A stretch of DNA of 47,323 nt from Streptosporangiales bacterium (GTDB lineage Bacteria; Actinomycetota; Actinomycetes; Streptosporangiales; Streptosporangiaceae): NCBI GenBank assembly GCA_009784565.1, contig WRBL01000006.1, positions 1 to 47,323 on the forward strand, given 5' to 3'. Numbering within the stretch: position 1 is the first letter of the stretch; each line of letters begins with the position of its first letter. Below are positions 35,801 through 43,606 of this stretch, in pieces. The translations under genes and the position numbers were made by a program. Under the pieces are notes generated by a model. It was not told where the DNA came from. It searched no databases and saw only the letters and a program-made list of their open reading frames with translations.

Positions 35801-37212
35801 CCGGGCGCTCGCAGGCCCTGCGGACCATCGCGGCGGGCCTCGCCGCCGCGGTATCGACCGCGGACATGCACCTGTTCGGCATCGACATGGGGAACGGCGC
35901 CCTGCTGCCCCTGACCCGCCTCCCGCAGACGGGAGCCATCGTCCAGCGAAGCGAGCGGGAGCGCCTGACCCGCCTGTTCGACCGCCTTCAGGCCGAACTG
36001 ACCAGGCGGCAGGAGATGTTCGGCCGGCTCGGCGTGGCCGACATCGGCGAACAGCGGCGCCAGGCCGCCAGTCCCGGTGACCGGCTGCCGCACCTGGTCC
36101 TGCTGCTCGACCGGTGGGAGAACTACACCAGCAGCTACGGCGAGCTGGACGGAGGGGCGTTCGTCGAACGGATCCACACCTTCCTGCGCGAAGGCGCCGG
36201 CGCTGGCCTGCATCTGGTCCTCGCCGGGGACCGCTCGCTGCTGTCGGGCCGGATCGGCGTGCTGACCGACGACAAGTGGGTCCTCCGTTTCGCCGACCGC
36301 GCGGACTACGGCATGGCCGACCTCAACCCGCGCAAGCTTCCCGAGCGGATTCCCGACGGCCGGATGCTCCGGGCCACGACCGGCCAGGAAGCGCAGATCG
36401 CGCTGCTCGCCCCGGATCCGATCGCGTCCGCGCAGGCCGAGGCCCTCGCCGAGATCGGCGTGCGCGCCCGTGACCGCGACCAGTCCGTCCCCCAGGCCCT
36501 GCGCCCCATGCGTGTCGACGTGCTGCCCGCCAACCTGACCTGGGAAGAAGCGGCGGACTACCCGGCCGAGCCGCACGACAAGCCGCTGTGGGCCATGATC
36601 GGGGTCGGCGGGGACCAGCTCACCGCCGTGGGCACGGATCTCGGGACGGCTCCGACTTTCCTCATCGCCGGCCCGCCGCGCTCGGGACGCAGCAACCTGC
36701 TCGCGGCGATGACCCGTGCCCTGCTCGACGCCGGGACGGAAGTCGTCCTGCTGCTGCCCCGCCGCTCGCCGCTGGAGGCGCTCTACACCGGAGTCGCCGG
36801 AATCCGCGCGATCTTCACCGGCACGGACACCCCGGCCGACAAGCTCGAGGCCGCCCTGGCGACGGACACCGGACCGGTCGTGCTCGTCATCGACGACGGC
36901 GAGCTGGTGCGGGACGTGCCGGAAACGGCGTTCCTGCGCGGATGGATCAGGAGCGCGGCCGACTCCGGGGGCGGGATCATCCTGGGCGGGAACACCGCGG
37001 AGGTCGGAGGCGGCTTCTCGGGCTGGCAGACGGACATCCGCAATAACCAGCGCGGAGCCCTGCTCAGCCCCCGGAACCCGTTCGACGGCGACCTGCTCGG
37101 CGTGCGCCTGCCCAGGTCGGTGACGAACGGCCCGGTCATGCCCGGCCGCGCGCTCGTGCACCGCGGCGACGGCGAGCTCCTCACCCTGCAGGTGCCCCGA
37201 GTTGTCGAATAA
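32854..37212 (+). CDS. EssC-like FtsK/SpoIIIE ATPase of a type VII secretion system
   Basis: 1452 residues; the start is TTG 32854 with a weak SD. The N-terminus has a ubiquitin-like/FHA-like region (about 1-85) and a second FHA-like region (90-190), then two membrane helices (about 222-265). Three tandem FtsK-type ATPase domains follow. Domain 1 is intact: AGTTGSGKSE with Lys648, DYKGG, and IDEF with Asp751-Glu752. Domains 2 (ASRTGRSQ, Arg985) and 3 (PPRSGRSN, Arg1279) have Arg in place of the Walker A Lys. A single long chain with N-terminal FHA-like domains is the EssC (Firmicute T7b) plan rather than mycobacterial EccC. It is the motor that would export the WXG100 proteins and the RHS toxin. 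Confidence 0.9.
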   Translation: MRIALSLRDAGDDSRDFLVDADPESTVGDLLRRMGAGGPGAASDDRRVRVAGREVRHDWSLREAGIRQGSVFDVGTFPRASESAAGMLDVGIASGPGAGRTIRLGPGEHPIDGRLAPVPAGALIIQVDVTMRARVRVTSPGVRAEVGGTPLTEEFTAWPAGEQLAISGSLLATRPVTDSDAVLDPDSETGGFDFNRPPRTMPAPAKSEFRIPAPPTAPQPSALPWIGALVPVLGAVVTAFAFHSYAFLAIAALAPVVVIANSITAKRQGKRGYRSQMADYEATVSRIEADIEAGNAAERRSLLTSAPSAVDLGRIASVPESRLWERRYADEDYLLLRAGTGDVPSSVIVDDAREELEYHRRLPVTLHDVPLAIPLKTAGVMGVAGPAARTRPVAKWLLAQVAVLQSPRDVQVVLLAAGRDDTEWGWAAWLPHLAPLFGQDARSVIGNDAETVGRRVAELGRILSERQAQAALTPGRRVRLGPDIVVFWDGARRLRSYPGVAAILRDGPDVGIYGVCVDDSERSLPEEATAVVVVHADGSAGLRRSPQDINHQTRLDVVGPDWFERTARAIAPVRDAGGDEDDALPQSARLTEVLGLEPVGPAQFLSRWSAAAGSTRATLGASFDGPFAIDLVTDGPHGLIAGTTGSGKSELLQTIVASLAVANRPDAMNFVLVDYKGGAAFKDAVHLPHTVGMVTDLDAHLVERALTSLGAELTRREHMLAAVGAKDIEDYAEARSRNGAEPMPRLLIVIDEFASMVRELPDFVTGLVNIAQRGRSLGIHLILATQRPSGVVSGDIRANTNLRISLRVTDAADSSDIIGTPEAAQISASAPGRAYVRLGHSSLIPFQTARVGGRSKVAAGPRRARAPFIAPLSWASVGYPLPAPPREDAQDGEETDLTRLVRAAREAVSTLGLPENHSPWLPPLPESVTRRDLLALARWREPEDGLPDVPWALGDLPGEQAQRPVTLNLSTFGHLFLAGASRTGRSQALRTIAAGLAAAVSTADMHLFGIDMGNGALLPLTRLPQTGAIVQRSERERLTRLFDRLQAELTRRQEMFGRLGVADIGEQRRQAASPGDRLPHLVLLLDRWENYTSSYGELDGGAFVERIHTFLREGAGAGLHLVLAGDRSLLSGRIGVLTDDKWVLRFADRADYGMADLNPRKLPERIPDGRMLRATTGQEAQIALLAPDPIASAQAEALAEIGVRARDRDQSVPQALRPMRVDVLPANLTWEEAADYPAEPHDKPLWAMIGVGGDQLTAVGTDLGTAPTFLIAGPPRSGRSNLLAAMTRALLDAGTEVVLLLPRRSPLEALYTGVAGIRAIFTGTDTPADKLEAALATDTGPVVLVIDDGELVRDVPETAFLRGWIRSAADSGGGIILGGNTAEVGGGFSGWQTDIRNNQRGALLSPRNPFDGDLLGVRLPRSVTNGPVMPGRALVHRGDGELLTLQVPRVVE

Positions 37213-37242
37213 GCGATTCATCCGGACGAGGAGGAATGACGC

Positions 37243-37545
37243 ATGGCAGACCTGGTCGTCGACGCGACTCTCGATGACACGAACCGCGATCTGAAGGCGA
37301 TTCTCCACGAATTCGAGCACTGCGGGCAGGACGCGAAGGAATACTGGAATATCTGGGGGCAGTCAGACGTCGCCGACGCGATGGGTTCTTTCGCCAACAA
37401 CTGGTACATCCACCGGCAGGCGATCAAGTCGCGCCTGTCCAAGCTCAGCGACCGGGTGAACAAGGCGTGCTCCACCTGGGACCAGGCGGACAAGCAGCTT
37501 TCGGACAGTCTCAAGGTCAACCACGGCCATCAGGGCGGCAGCTGA
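37243..37545 (+). CDS. WXG100-like protein, second copy type
   Basis: 100 residues, all helical, with YWNIWGQSDVADAMGSFANNW at the centre. The WG turn followed by a helix fits an ESX/WXG100-like partner protein, though it is not a sequence copy of the 98-residue protein upstream. GAGGAGGAATGACGC before the ATG is a strong SD. It lies between the EssC gene and the toxin gene, the usual place for a toxin-specific helper or pairing partner in type VII toxin loci. Confidence 0.75.
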   Translation: MADLVVDATLDDTNRDLKAILHEFEHCGQDAKEYWNIWGQSDVADAMGSFANNWYIHRQAIKSRLSKLSDRVNKACSTWDQADKQLSDSLKVNHGHQGGS

Positions 37546-37718
37546 TGGAGATCGAGATCGAGATCGAGACGTGGCCCGAGCCGGACGGCCGGCGGGCCGC
37601 GTCGCCCGCTCCCGCAGAGGGAGGGCGGTGGAGCCTGCTTCAGGTCGCCCTCTCAGAACATGACGCTGGTTCGGAGCAAGCCGAACAGATGACGAGAGAG
37701 GATCTGCAGGGTGCCTGA
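37545..37718 (+). CDS. Small ORF coupled to the RHS toxin gene (57 residues)
   Basis: The ATG shares one base with the preceding stop (TGATG) and the stop lies eight bases inside the RHS gene. The product begins MEIEIEIETWPEPDG and is acidic. The frame could exist only to couple translation of the toxin to the partner gene, or it could encode a real small protein. The repeated GAGATC bases (37549-37566) that give the EIEIEIE run look like a slippage-prone tract. No family is recognised. Confidence 0.5.
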   Translation: MEIEIEIETWPEPDGRRAASPAPAEGGRWSLLQVALSEHDAGSEQAEQMTREDLQGA

Positions 37719-40700
37719 GCGTCCGGGGCCGTGGGAGCTTTTGGATCAGCCGTCGGATCCGGTGGTGGCGGATGTGCCGGAGGTGGATGCGCGGCTGGCG
37801 CATTTCCGTTCGATGGCGGAGGACATGCGGGTGGAGGGTCAGCGGCTGTCGAGGATTTCGTCGGGGGAGTCGCTGAAGGGGAAGTACGCGGACGAGCTGC
37901 GGTCGTCGGCGGGTCAGGTGTCGAAGGACCTGGACCAGGTGGTGGGCCGGTATGAGGCGGTGGTGTCGGCGCTGACGGAGTACCGCCCGGCGCTGGACGC
38001 GGGGCTGCGGGGGTCGTCGGAGGCGCTGGATGAGGCGATTGACGCGGATTCGGCGCGGAAGGCGGCGGGGGCGATGCCGTCGGCGACGGCGCCGCACGGG
38101 GGGCATCTGAGCCCGGCGCAGGAGCAGGCGAATCAGGCGAAGTCGGCGGCGGCGGACGCGGCGGCGGCGAAGCTGGCGGCGGCGAAGGCGAAGCTGGGCA
38201 GCGTGCTGTCGGCGCTGGATTCGGCGGGGCAGGCGGCGGCGACGACGATCCGGAAGGGGTTCGGTGACGGGCTGACGGACTCGGCCTGGGACAAGTTCAA
38301 GTACGCGTTCAAGAAGTTCCTGCAGATCCTGGTGAAGGTGCTGACGTATATCGGGATGGCGCTGGCGGTGATCGCTCTTGTCATCCCGGGCGTGGGGGAG
38401 CTGGTGGCCGCGGCGGGGGTGGCGATCGGGGCGGTGACGCTGGCGGCAGACGCGGGGCTGAAGGCGCTGGGCGGGGGTTCGTGGGCCAGCATCGGGATGG
38501 ATATCGCGGGCCTGCTGACGTGCGGTGCGGCGAAGGTCCTCGGTCCGGCGATCAAGGCGGGCGTGAAATCCCTCACCAGCACGACCCGGAGCAGTGCCGA
38601 AGCCGGTTCCAGTGCCGCTACCAAGGCCGCTGACGACGGGATGTCCGCGGCCGCCGACTCCAAGGGAGCGCCGCACGGGAACGACGAGGCATGCACGAAC
38701 GGCGACCCGGTGGACGTGGCGACCGGCGACGTCCTGATGACCGAGACCGACGTGTCGCTGCCGGGGCTGCTGCCGCTCGTGATCGAGCGGACCCACCGGT
38801 CCTCGTGGCGGACGGGACGGTGGTTCGGCCGCGGCTGGCTGTCGACGCTGGACCAGCGGCTGGAGGTCAGCGCCGGGCGGGCCCGCGGGGCGTTCGCCGA
38901 CGGCCGGATCGTGACCTGGCCCGTTCCGGCCGGCGATGATGCGGTGGTGCCGGAGTCGGGGCCGGTCTGGACGCTGCGGCGGACATCGGATGATTCGTAT
39001 GAGGTGCATGACCCGCAGCGCGGACTGACCTGGGGGTACGAGCAGGGGGTCTCCGGGGCGGGCGAGCTGTCGCTGGCGGCCGTGCGCGACCGGGCCGGGC
39101 ACGAGGTGTCGATCTCCTACGACGCTTCTGGCGCTCCGGAGGCGGTGACGCACTCGGGCGGCTACCGGGTCGATGTGACGGTCGCCGGCGGCCTGGTCAC
39201 CGCGCTCACGGTCGCCGGGGACGACGAGCCGCTGCGCCGCTACTCCTACGACGAAGTCGGCAACCTGACCGGGGTCGTCAACACTTCCGGGCTTCCGCTG
39301 AGGTTCTCCTACGATCCTGAGGGCCGGCTGACGGGGTGGGAGGACCGGAACGGGCAGTTCTACCGGTACTCCTACAACGAGCACGGCCAGTGCGTCTCGG
39401 GTGAGGGACCGGGCGGAGCCCTGTCGGGGACGTTCGCCTACGAACCGGGAGTCACCCGCTGGACCGACATCAGCGGCGCGACGACGACCTACGAATTCAC
39501 GGAGTCCGGGCACCTGTCGGCGCTGACCGATCCTCTGGGCAACACGGCCCGTCACGAGTATGACGCCCGCGGAAACGTCACGACGGACATCGACCCCCTG
39601 GGACGGGTTACCCGGTACGCCTACGACGACCGCGGCGATATCACCGCGATCACCCGGCCCGATGGCAGCCAGTCCACGGTCGAGTACGACAGCCGCTGCC
39701 TGCCGGCCGTGCTGACTGGCCCGGACGGGAACACGTGGCGGCAAGAGCACGACGAACGCGGCAACCGGACCGAGGTGACCGACCCAGACGGCTCTGTCAC
39801 GCGATTCGGCTACGACGAGGCTGGTCACCTCGCCAGCGTGACCAGTCCAGACGGCTCCGTTACCCGGGTGGTGTCTGACACCGCGGGAATGCCCGCGGAG
39901 GTGACGGCCCCAGACGGCACCCGGACGAGATACGAGCGGGACGACCGCGGCCAGGTCACCCGGGTCACCCTGCCCGACGGCAATGTCACCTCCCTGTACT
40001 GGACCCCCGAGGGCCAACTGGCGTCACGGACGCTCCCCGACGGGAAGACGGAGAGCTTCGGATGGGACGCGGAAGGCAACCTGTCCCGGTACGTGAACGC
40101 CGTCGGCGCGGTGACCAGCTACGAGCACGGCCCGTTTGACTCGGTGACCGCCGAACTGTCGCCCGACGGCACGCGGACCGAGTTCGGTTACGATCACGCA
40201 CTGCGCTTGGCCGAGGTCCGGTATGGGGGCCTGGCGTGGCGTTATGACTATGACCTCGCGGGTCAGCTCGCTGCCGAAACTGACTACAACGGCACGACCA
40301 CGACGTACGCTTACGATGCCGCCGGGCAGCTCATCCGGCAGGTCAACGCGGTGGGTCAGGAAATCGCGTTCGGGCACGACGTGCTCGGCAACATGACGGA
40401 GCGCGTGGTGGGCGGCATGCGTGCGTCCTTCGCCTACGACGCGGCGGGCAATCTGCTCCGGACCCAGAACCCTGACGCCGATGTGCGTCTGGAACGCGAT
40501 GTGCTGGGCCGGGTAATTTCCGAGACCTGCAATGGGCGCTCGGTCGGCATTTCCTACGACAGCGCCGGCCGGGTCGCCGGACGGGTAACTCCTTCCGGAC
40601 TGGCCACTGCCTGGGAATTCGATACGGCTGGCCGCCCGGTCGCGGTGACCGCGGCGGGCCGGCGGCTGCGGTTCGGCTACGACACGGCCGACCAGGAAAC

Positions 40701-42234
40701 CCTCCGAGACCTGCCAGGGGGCCTTTCGCTCGTGCAGGAGTGGGATCAACGCGGGCACCTCGCGGTTCAGTCCCTCGCCGCTCCCGGACGCCAGATCCAG
40801 CGGCGCTCGTATCGGTACCGAGCCGACGGCGTCCCCGAGCGTGTCGATGACCTGCTGACCGGCAGCCGCTCCCTGGCGCTCGACCCCGCTGGCCGGGTCA
40901 CCGGAGTCACCGGACCCGACTGGGCCGAGCAATACGCCTATGACCGGGCCGGGAACGTCGCGTCGGCCTCTTGGTCCCTCCCGTTCGGAGCCACCGCTCC
41001 GTCGCTGGACAGCGGATCCCAGGGGGCCAGGCAGGTCACGGGAACTCGTATCACCCAGGCGGGCAACGTCCGCTACCGTCACGACGCGGCGGGCCGCATC
41101 GTGACTCGCACTCGTACCCGGATCTCCCGCAAGCCGGAGACCTGGCGTTACGAGTGGGACGCCGATAATAGGCTTACCTCTGTCACGACGCCGGATGGCG
41201 GTACATGGCGTTATCGCTATGACCCATTCGGGCGGCGCGTGGGCAAACAGCGTGTTTCGCCCGGCGGGCAGGTCCTCGGCGAGACCCGGTACGTGTGGGA
41301 TGGCCTCATTCTCGTCGAGCAAGCCGAGGGAACGGATTCCGGCGAGCGCATTACGACATGGGAGTACCAGCCTGGGACCTACGATCCGATTCTCCAAGCA
41401 GAACACGAGTCTATTCGTGACGCGCCGAAAGAAGAGATTGATCAGCGGTTCTACTCAATTATCACCGATCTCACCGGGATGCCCTCTGAACTGTTCGCGG
41501 AGGACGGGACTCTGGCCGGACGACAGCAGCGCACCCTCTGGGGGGCGACCGTTTGGAATCCCGGCGGCGCGTCCACGCCGCTTCGTTTCCCCGGCCAGTA
41601 CGAAGACCAGGAAACCGGACTACATTACAACAACCAGCGGTATTACGATCCCCTGACGGGAAGTTACCTCTCGCCCGATCCGCTGGGACTGGAAGCAGGC
41701 CCCAACAACCGCGCTTATGTCTCTAACCCGTACGTTCTCATGGACCCTCTAGGTCTTGTCGCTGGGTGCGCGAGCACAACGCCTAGAGACCAGGTTCCGA
41801 GTACGCGAGGAGGCGTGGCCCACCGTGCGCTGGCCAACAAGATCGGAGCGGTGGGCAGGGGGCCTGGATTGTATAAGACGCTAGGGTGGCTAGATACGCG
41901 GGTTAAAGAATTCTCGGCGGATCAGTATCCTGCAAATAATAATCGCGTATTCGTCGGTGCGATAGATAGAGGAAATGGCAATGCCGTGATGTACTCATCT
42001 GGTAACGGATATTGTGCTGAGGGAAATGCCTTCAATTACCTGAAGGGGCTCCGTGGCTCCGACGCCGACGGGCTAAATGATTCTATCGTATTTACCAAGG
42101 CTTATCATAACGGCGAAGTAAAGCCCGTATGCTGGGGATGCCAAAATGACTTCCCGGGGAAAGGTGAGAATTTTATTAAAGGTATCACGGGGGTGCGGAG
42201 AGGGCCGTGGTCTGGCACGTCGCAATATCTATGA
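37711..42234 (+). CDS. RHS-repeat polymorphic toxin with LXG/WXG-like head and YwqJ-like deaminase tip
   Basis: 1507 residues from GTG 37711. Order: helical WXG/LXG-like head (about 10-130); a hydrophobic pair (203-250); a DUF6531-type entry domain from GDPVDVATGDVL (about 330-400); some 20 YD/RHS repeats (about 420-1240); the RHS core end with YYDPLTGSYLSPDPLGL (1323-1327) and a second DPLGL at 1345-1349; then a variable tip (1350-1507). The tip has GYCAEGNA (Cys1435, Glu1437) and VCWGCQ (Cys1474, Cys1477), the zinc and proton-relay set of the YwqJ-type nucleic-acid deaminases. It is likely exported by the upstream EssC system, autocleaved at the core and toxic to competitors by base deamination. 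Tip DNA is visibly lower in GC. Family knowledge supports the class; the target is inferred. Confidence 0.87.
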   Translation: MPERPGPWELLDQPSDPVVADVPEVDARLAHFRSMAEDMRVEGQRLSRISSGESLKGKYADELRSSAGQVSKDLDQVVGRYEAVVSALTEYRPALDAGLRGSSEALDEAIDADSARKAAGAMPSATAPHGGHLSPAQEQANQAKSAAADAAAAKLAAAKAKLGSVLSALDSAGQAAATTIRKGFGDGLTDSAWDKFKYAFKKFLQILVKVLTYIGMALAVIALVIPGVGELVAAAGVAIGAVTLAADAGLKALGGGSWASIGMDIAGLLTCGAAKVLGPAIKAGVKSLTSTTRSSAEAGSSAATKAADDGMSAAADSKGAPHGNDEACTNGDPVDVATGDVLMTETDVSLPGLLPLVIERTHRSSWRTGRWFGRGWLSTLDQRLEVSAGRARGAFADGRIVTWPVPAGDDAVVPESGPVWTLRRTSDDSYEVHDPQRGLTWGYEQGVSGAGELSLAAVRDRAGHEVSISYDASGAPEAVTHSGGYRVDVTVAGGLVTALTVAGDDEPLRRYSYDEVGNLTGVVNTSGLPLRFSYDPEGRLTGWEDRNGQFYRYSYNEHGQCVSGEGPGGALSGTFAYEPGVTRWTDISGATTTYEFTESGHLSALTDPLGNTARHEYDARGNVTTDIDPLGRVTRYAYDDRGDITAITRPDGSQSTVEYDSRCLPAVLTGPDGNTWRQEHDERGNRTEVTDPDGSVTRFGYDEAGHLASVTSPDGSVTRVVSDTAGMPAEVTAPDGTRTRYERDDRGQVTRVTLPDGNVTSLYWTPEGQLASRTLPDGKTESFGWDAEGNLSRYVNAVGAVTSYEHGPFDSVTAELSPDGTRTEFGYDHALRLAEVRYGGLAWRYDYDLAGQLAAETDYNGTTTTYAYDAAGQLIRQVNAVGQEIAFGHDVLGNMTERVVGGMRASFAYDAAGNLLRTQNPDADVRLERDVLGRVISETCNGRSVGISYDSAGRVAGRVTPSGLATAWEFDTAGRPVAVTAAGRRLRFGYDTADQETLRDLPGGLSLVQEWDQRGHLAVQSLAAPGRQIQRRSYRYRADGVPERVDDLLTGSRSLALDPAGRVTGVTGPDWAEQYAYDRAGNVASASWSLPFGATAPSLDSGSQGARQVTGTRITQAGNVRYRHDAAGRIVTRTRTRISRKPETWRYEWDADNRLTSVTTPDGGTWRYRYDPFGRRVGKQRVSPGGQVLGETRYVWDGLILVEQAEGTDSGERITTWEYQPGTYDPILQAEHESIRDAPKEEIDQRFYSIITDLTGMPSELFAEDGTLAGRQQRTLWGATVWNPGGASTPLRFPGQYEDQETGLHYNNQRYYDPLTGSYLSPDPLGLEAGPNNRAYVSNPYVLMDPLGLVAGCASTTPRDQVPSTRGGVAHRALANKIGAVGRGPGLYKTLGWLDTRVKEFSADQYPANNNRVFVGAIDRGNGNAVMYSSGNGYCAEGNAFNYLKGLRGSDADGLNDSIVFTKAYHNGEVKPVCWGCQNDFPGKGENFIKGITGVRRGPWSGTSQYL

Positions 42235-42289
42235 TCGTCGGCCAAGGGCTGACAGCGGACGCGACACAGGCAATGAACGGAGAAAGGTG

Positions 42290-42712
42290 ATGACTGCCGT
42301 TCTGCAGATCGACGCGCTTCCCGCGTCGTGGGCGCGGGGTGCTGACCCGGGCTGGTTCCGGGCGACCGGGGTGCCGGTGAAGGGCGCCGTGTGGTCCCGG
42401 GTCCGGGCTTTTCAGCCTCTGGAGCGTAACCCGAATTACCTGCTCGACCGGATTGGGGCTCGGCGGGAAGGGCCGCTGGGACGGCCGGAGGTCGCGACCC
42501 TGCCCGAGGAACTCGCGGACGGCGTCGCCGTCCTCGCGATGGAGCTTGAGCCCGACGACACGCTGACCGCCCGGATCGACCTTGTCCGCCGTGCCTGGGA
42601 CCTGGACATCCTCGTCTCCGCTCGCACGTCCGAGATCGAGGCGACCGAGGCCCTGGCCTCGGCCATGGTTGAACTCCTGGGCGCGGTCGTACCGTCAGGA
42701 GAGCCCGTATGA
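42290..42712 (+). CDS. Unknown protein downstream of RHS toxin (140 residues)
   Basis: Starts at ATG 42290 with a strong GGAGAAAGG just before it; the longer frame into the toxin tip is not used. Soluble, acidic, no membrane segment or signal. Segments such as VAVLAMELEPDDTLTARIDLVRRAW and a C-terminal helix EATEALASAMVELLG are visible but I recognise no family. By position it is a candidate immunity protein or adaptor for the toxin. Its GC-rich, C-ending codons match the core secretion genes rather than the low-GC toxin tip, which argues for a locus-core role. It overlaps the next gene by four bases. Confidence 0.7.
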   Translation: MTAVLQIDALPASWARGADPGWFRATGVPVKGAVWSRVRAFQPLERNPNYLLDRIGARREGPLGRPEVATLPEELADGVAVLAMELEPDDTLTARIDLVRRAWDLDILVSARTSEIEATEALASAMVELLGAVVPSGEPV

Positions 42713-43338
42713 GCAGCTCGTATTCGATTGTCCAGATCCCGGGCTGGGAGACCCTGTCGCTGCATCCCCGCGATCACGGCCTCCTGGAGCGGCGGCTCAA
42801 CGAGCTGGCGCACGGTTCCGTCCCCGCCGAGGTGCCGCGTGATACCGCGACGCCGTTCCGGCAGGAGGTCAGGAAACAGTTTGTCCGCGTGGTCGAGCAG
42901 GCCCAGGCGGCCGGGGCGGGACTGATCGCCCTGCCGGTCGAGACGGTCGACGGCAAGGCCGTTCCGGCGTCCTACACCGTCTCGGAGTGGCGGGACCCGG
43001 ACCCCGAGGAGGTGGCCCCGCTCGACCTTCTGAAGTCGATGGCCGCGTCGAGTGCGGCCCAGTCCGAGATTGTCGAAGTCAATGGCCAGCCCGCGCTCCG
43101 GGAGGAGACGGTCGAGGCGGCGGATCCGGATGCCGACCCGCTGGCCACGCACGCCGGGCGCCGGGTGACCTATACCGTGTCGGCTCCGGACAGCAGGGAT
43201 GCCTGGGTCATCTTCACCTTCATCACCCTCGGCGACGGCAATCCGGACGGCCAGCTCGCCCGCATGCTCGTCGAGCTATTCGACGCGCACCTGACGACCC
43301 TCCGCTGGAAGGTCCGCGCCCAGGCGTCACGCGAATAG
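42709..43338 (+). CDS. Possible Mog1/PsbP-like (DcrB-type) protein downstream of RHS toxin
   Basis: 209 residues, coupled to the preceding gene by an ATGA overlap. Alternating strand-like segments (RRVTYTVSAPDSRDAWVIFTFITLG) and a final helix plus LRWK ending (MLVELFDAHLTTLRWKVRA) resemble small alpha/beta Mog1/PsbP-like proteins. In type VI systems, Eag chaperones of that fold class (DUF1795) hold the membrane segments of RHS toxins. If the resemblance is real, this could be a chaperone for the 203-250 hydrophobic pair of the toxin. The fold call is by eye and weak; an immunity role is also possible. Confidence 0.55.
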   Translation: MSSSYSIVQIPGWETLSLHPRDHGLLERRLNELAHGSVPAEVPRDTATPFRQEVRKQFVRVVEQAQAAGAGLIALPVETVDGKAVPASYTVSEWRDPDPEEVAPLDLLKSMAASSAAQSEIVEVNGQPALREETVEAADPDADPLATHAGRRVTYTVSAPDSRDAWVIFTFITLGDGNPDGQLARMLVELFDAHLTTLRWKVRAQASRE

Positions 43339-43426
43339 GGGCCCGCTGGTCCATTCGTCCCGGCCGAGCGGTGACCGCCACCGTCCCGCCCGGCCGGGAT
43401 CCGGTCGCTGGCGACAGGTCGGCGAG

Positions 43427-43606
43427 TTACCGGAGCGTACCGGTGAGGCGCTTCCAGTTCTCGGGGGAGAAGCGCAGAGTGGGGCCGGTGCCGTCGTTCT
43501 TGGTGTCGCGGACGAGGACGCCGAGGCTCTGGCCGACCTCCACGCACTGGCCGCCGCTGCCGCCTGAGTAGCTGGACTTCCGCCACATGGTGCCGCTCTC
43601 AGTCAT
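43427..43606 (-). CDS. DUF397 small regulator partner
   Basis: 59 residues starting MTESGTMWRKSSYSGGSGGQC, with the DUF397 pattern WRKSSYSGGSGGQCVEV, VLVRDTKN and FSPENWKRL at the end. DUF397 proteins sit beside XRE/DUF5753 regulators in actinomycetes (the WhiJ-type pairs) and are believed to modulate them. Its ATG lies eight bases inside the end of that gene. The longer frame from 43666 is not supported. Confidence 0.92.
   Translation of the reverse strand: MTESGTMWRKSSYSGGSGGQCVEVGQSLGVLVRDTKNDGTGPTLRFSPENWKRLTGTLR

Noticed and set aside
33814-37320. 1168-residue open frame antisense to the EssC gene
   Set aside because: Low-complexity composition and no motif; the plus strand has complete FtsK motifs across the same bases.
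37363-40017. 884-residue open frame antisense to the RHS gene
   Set aside because: Arg/Pro-rich translation of the complementary strand of repeats; no start signal or domain.
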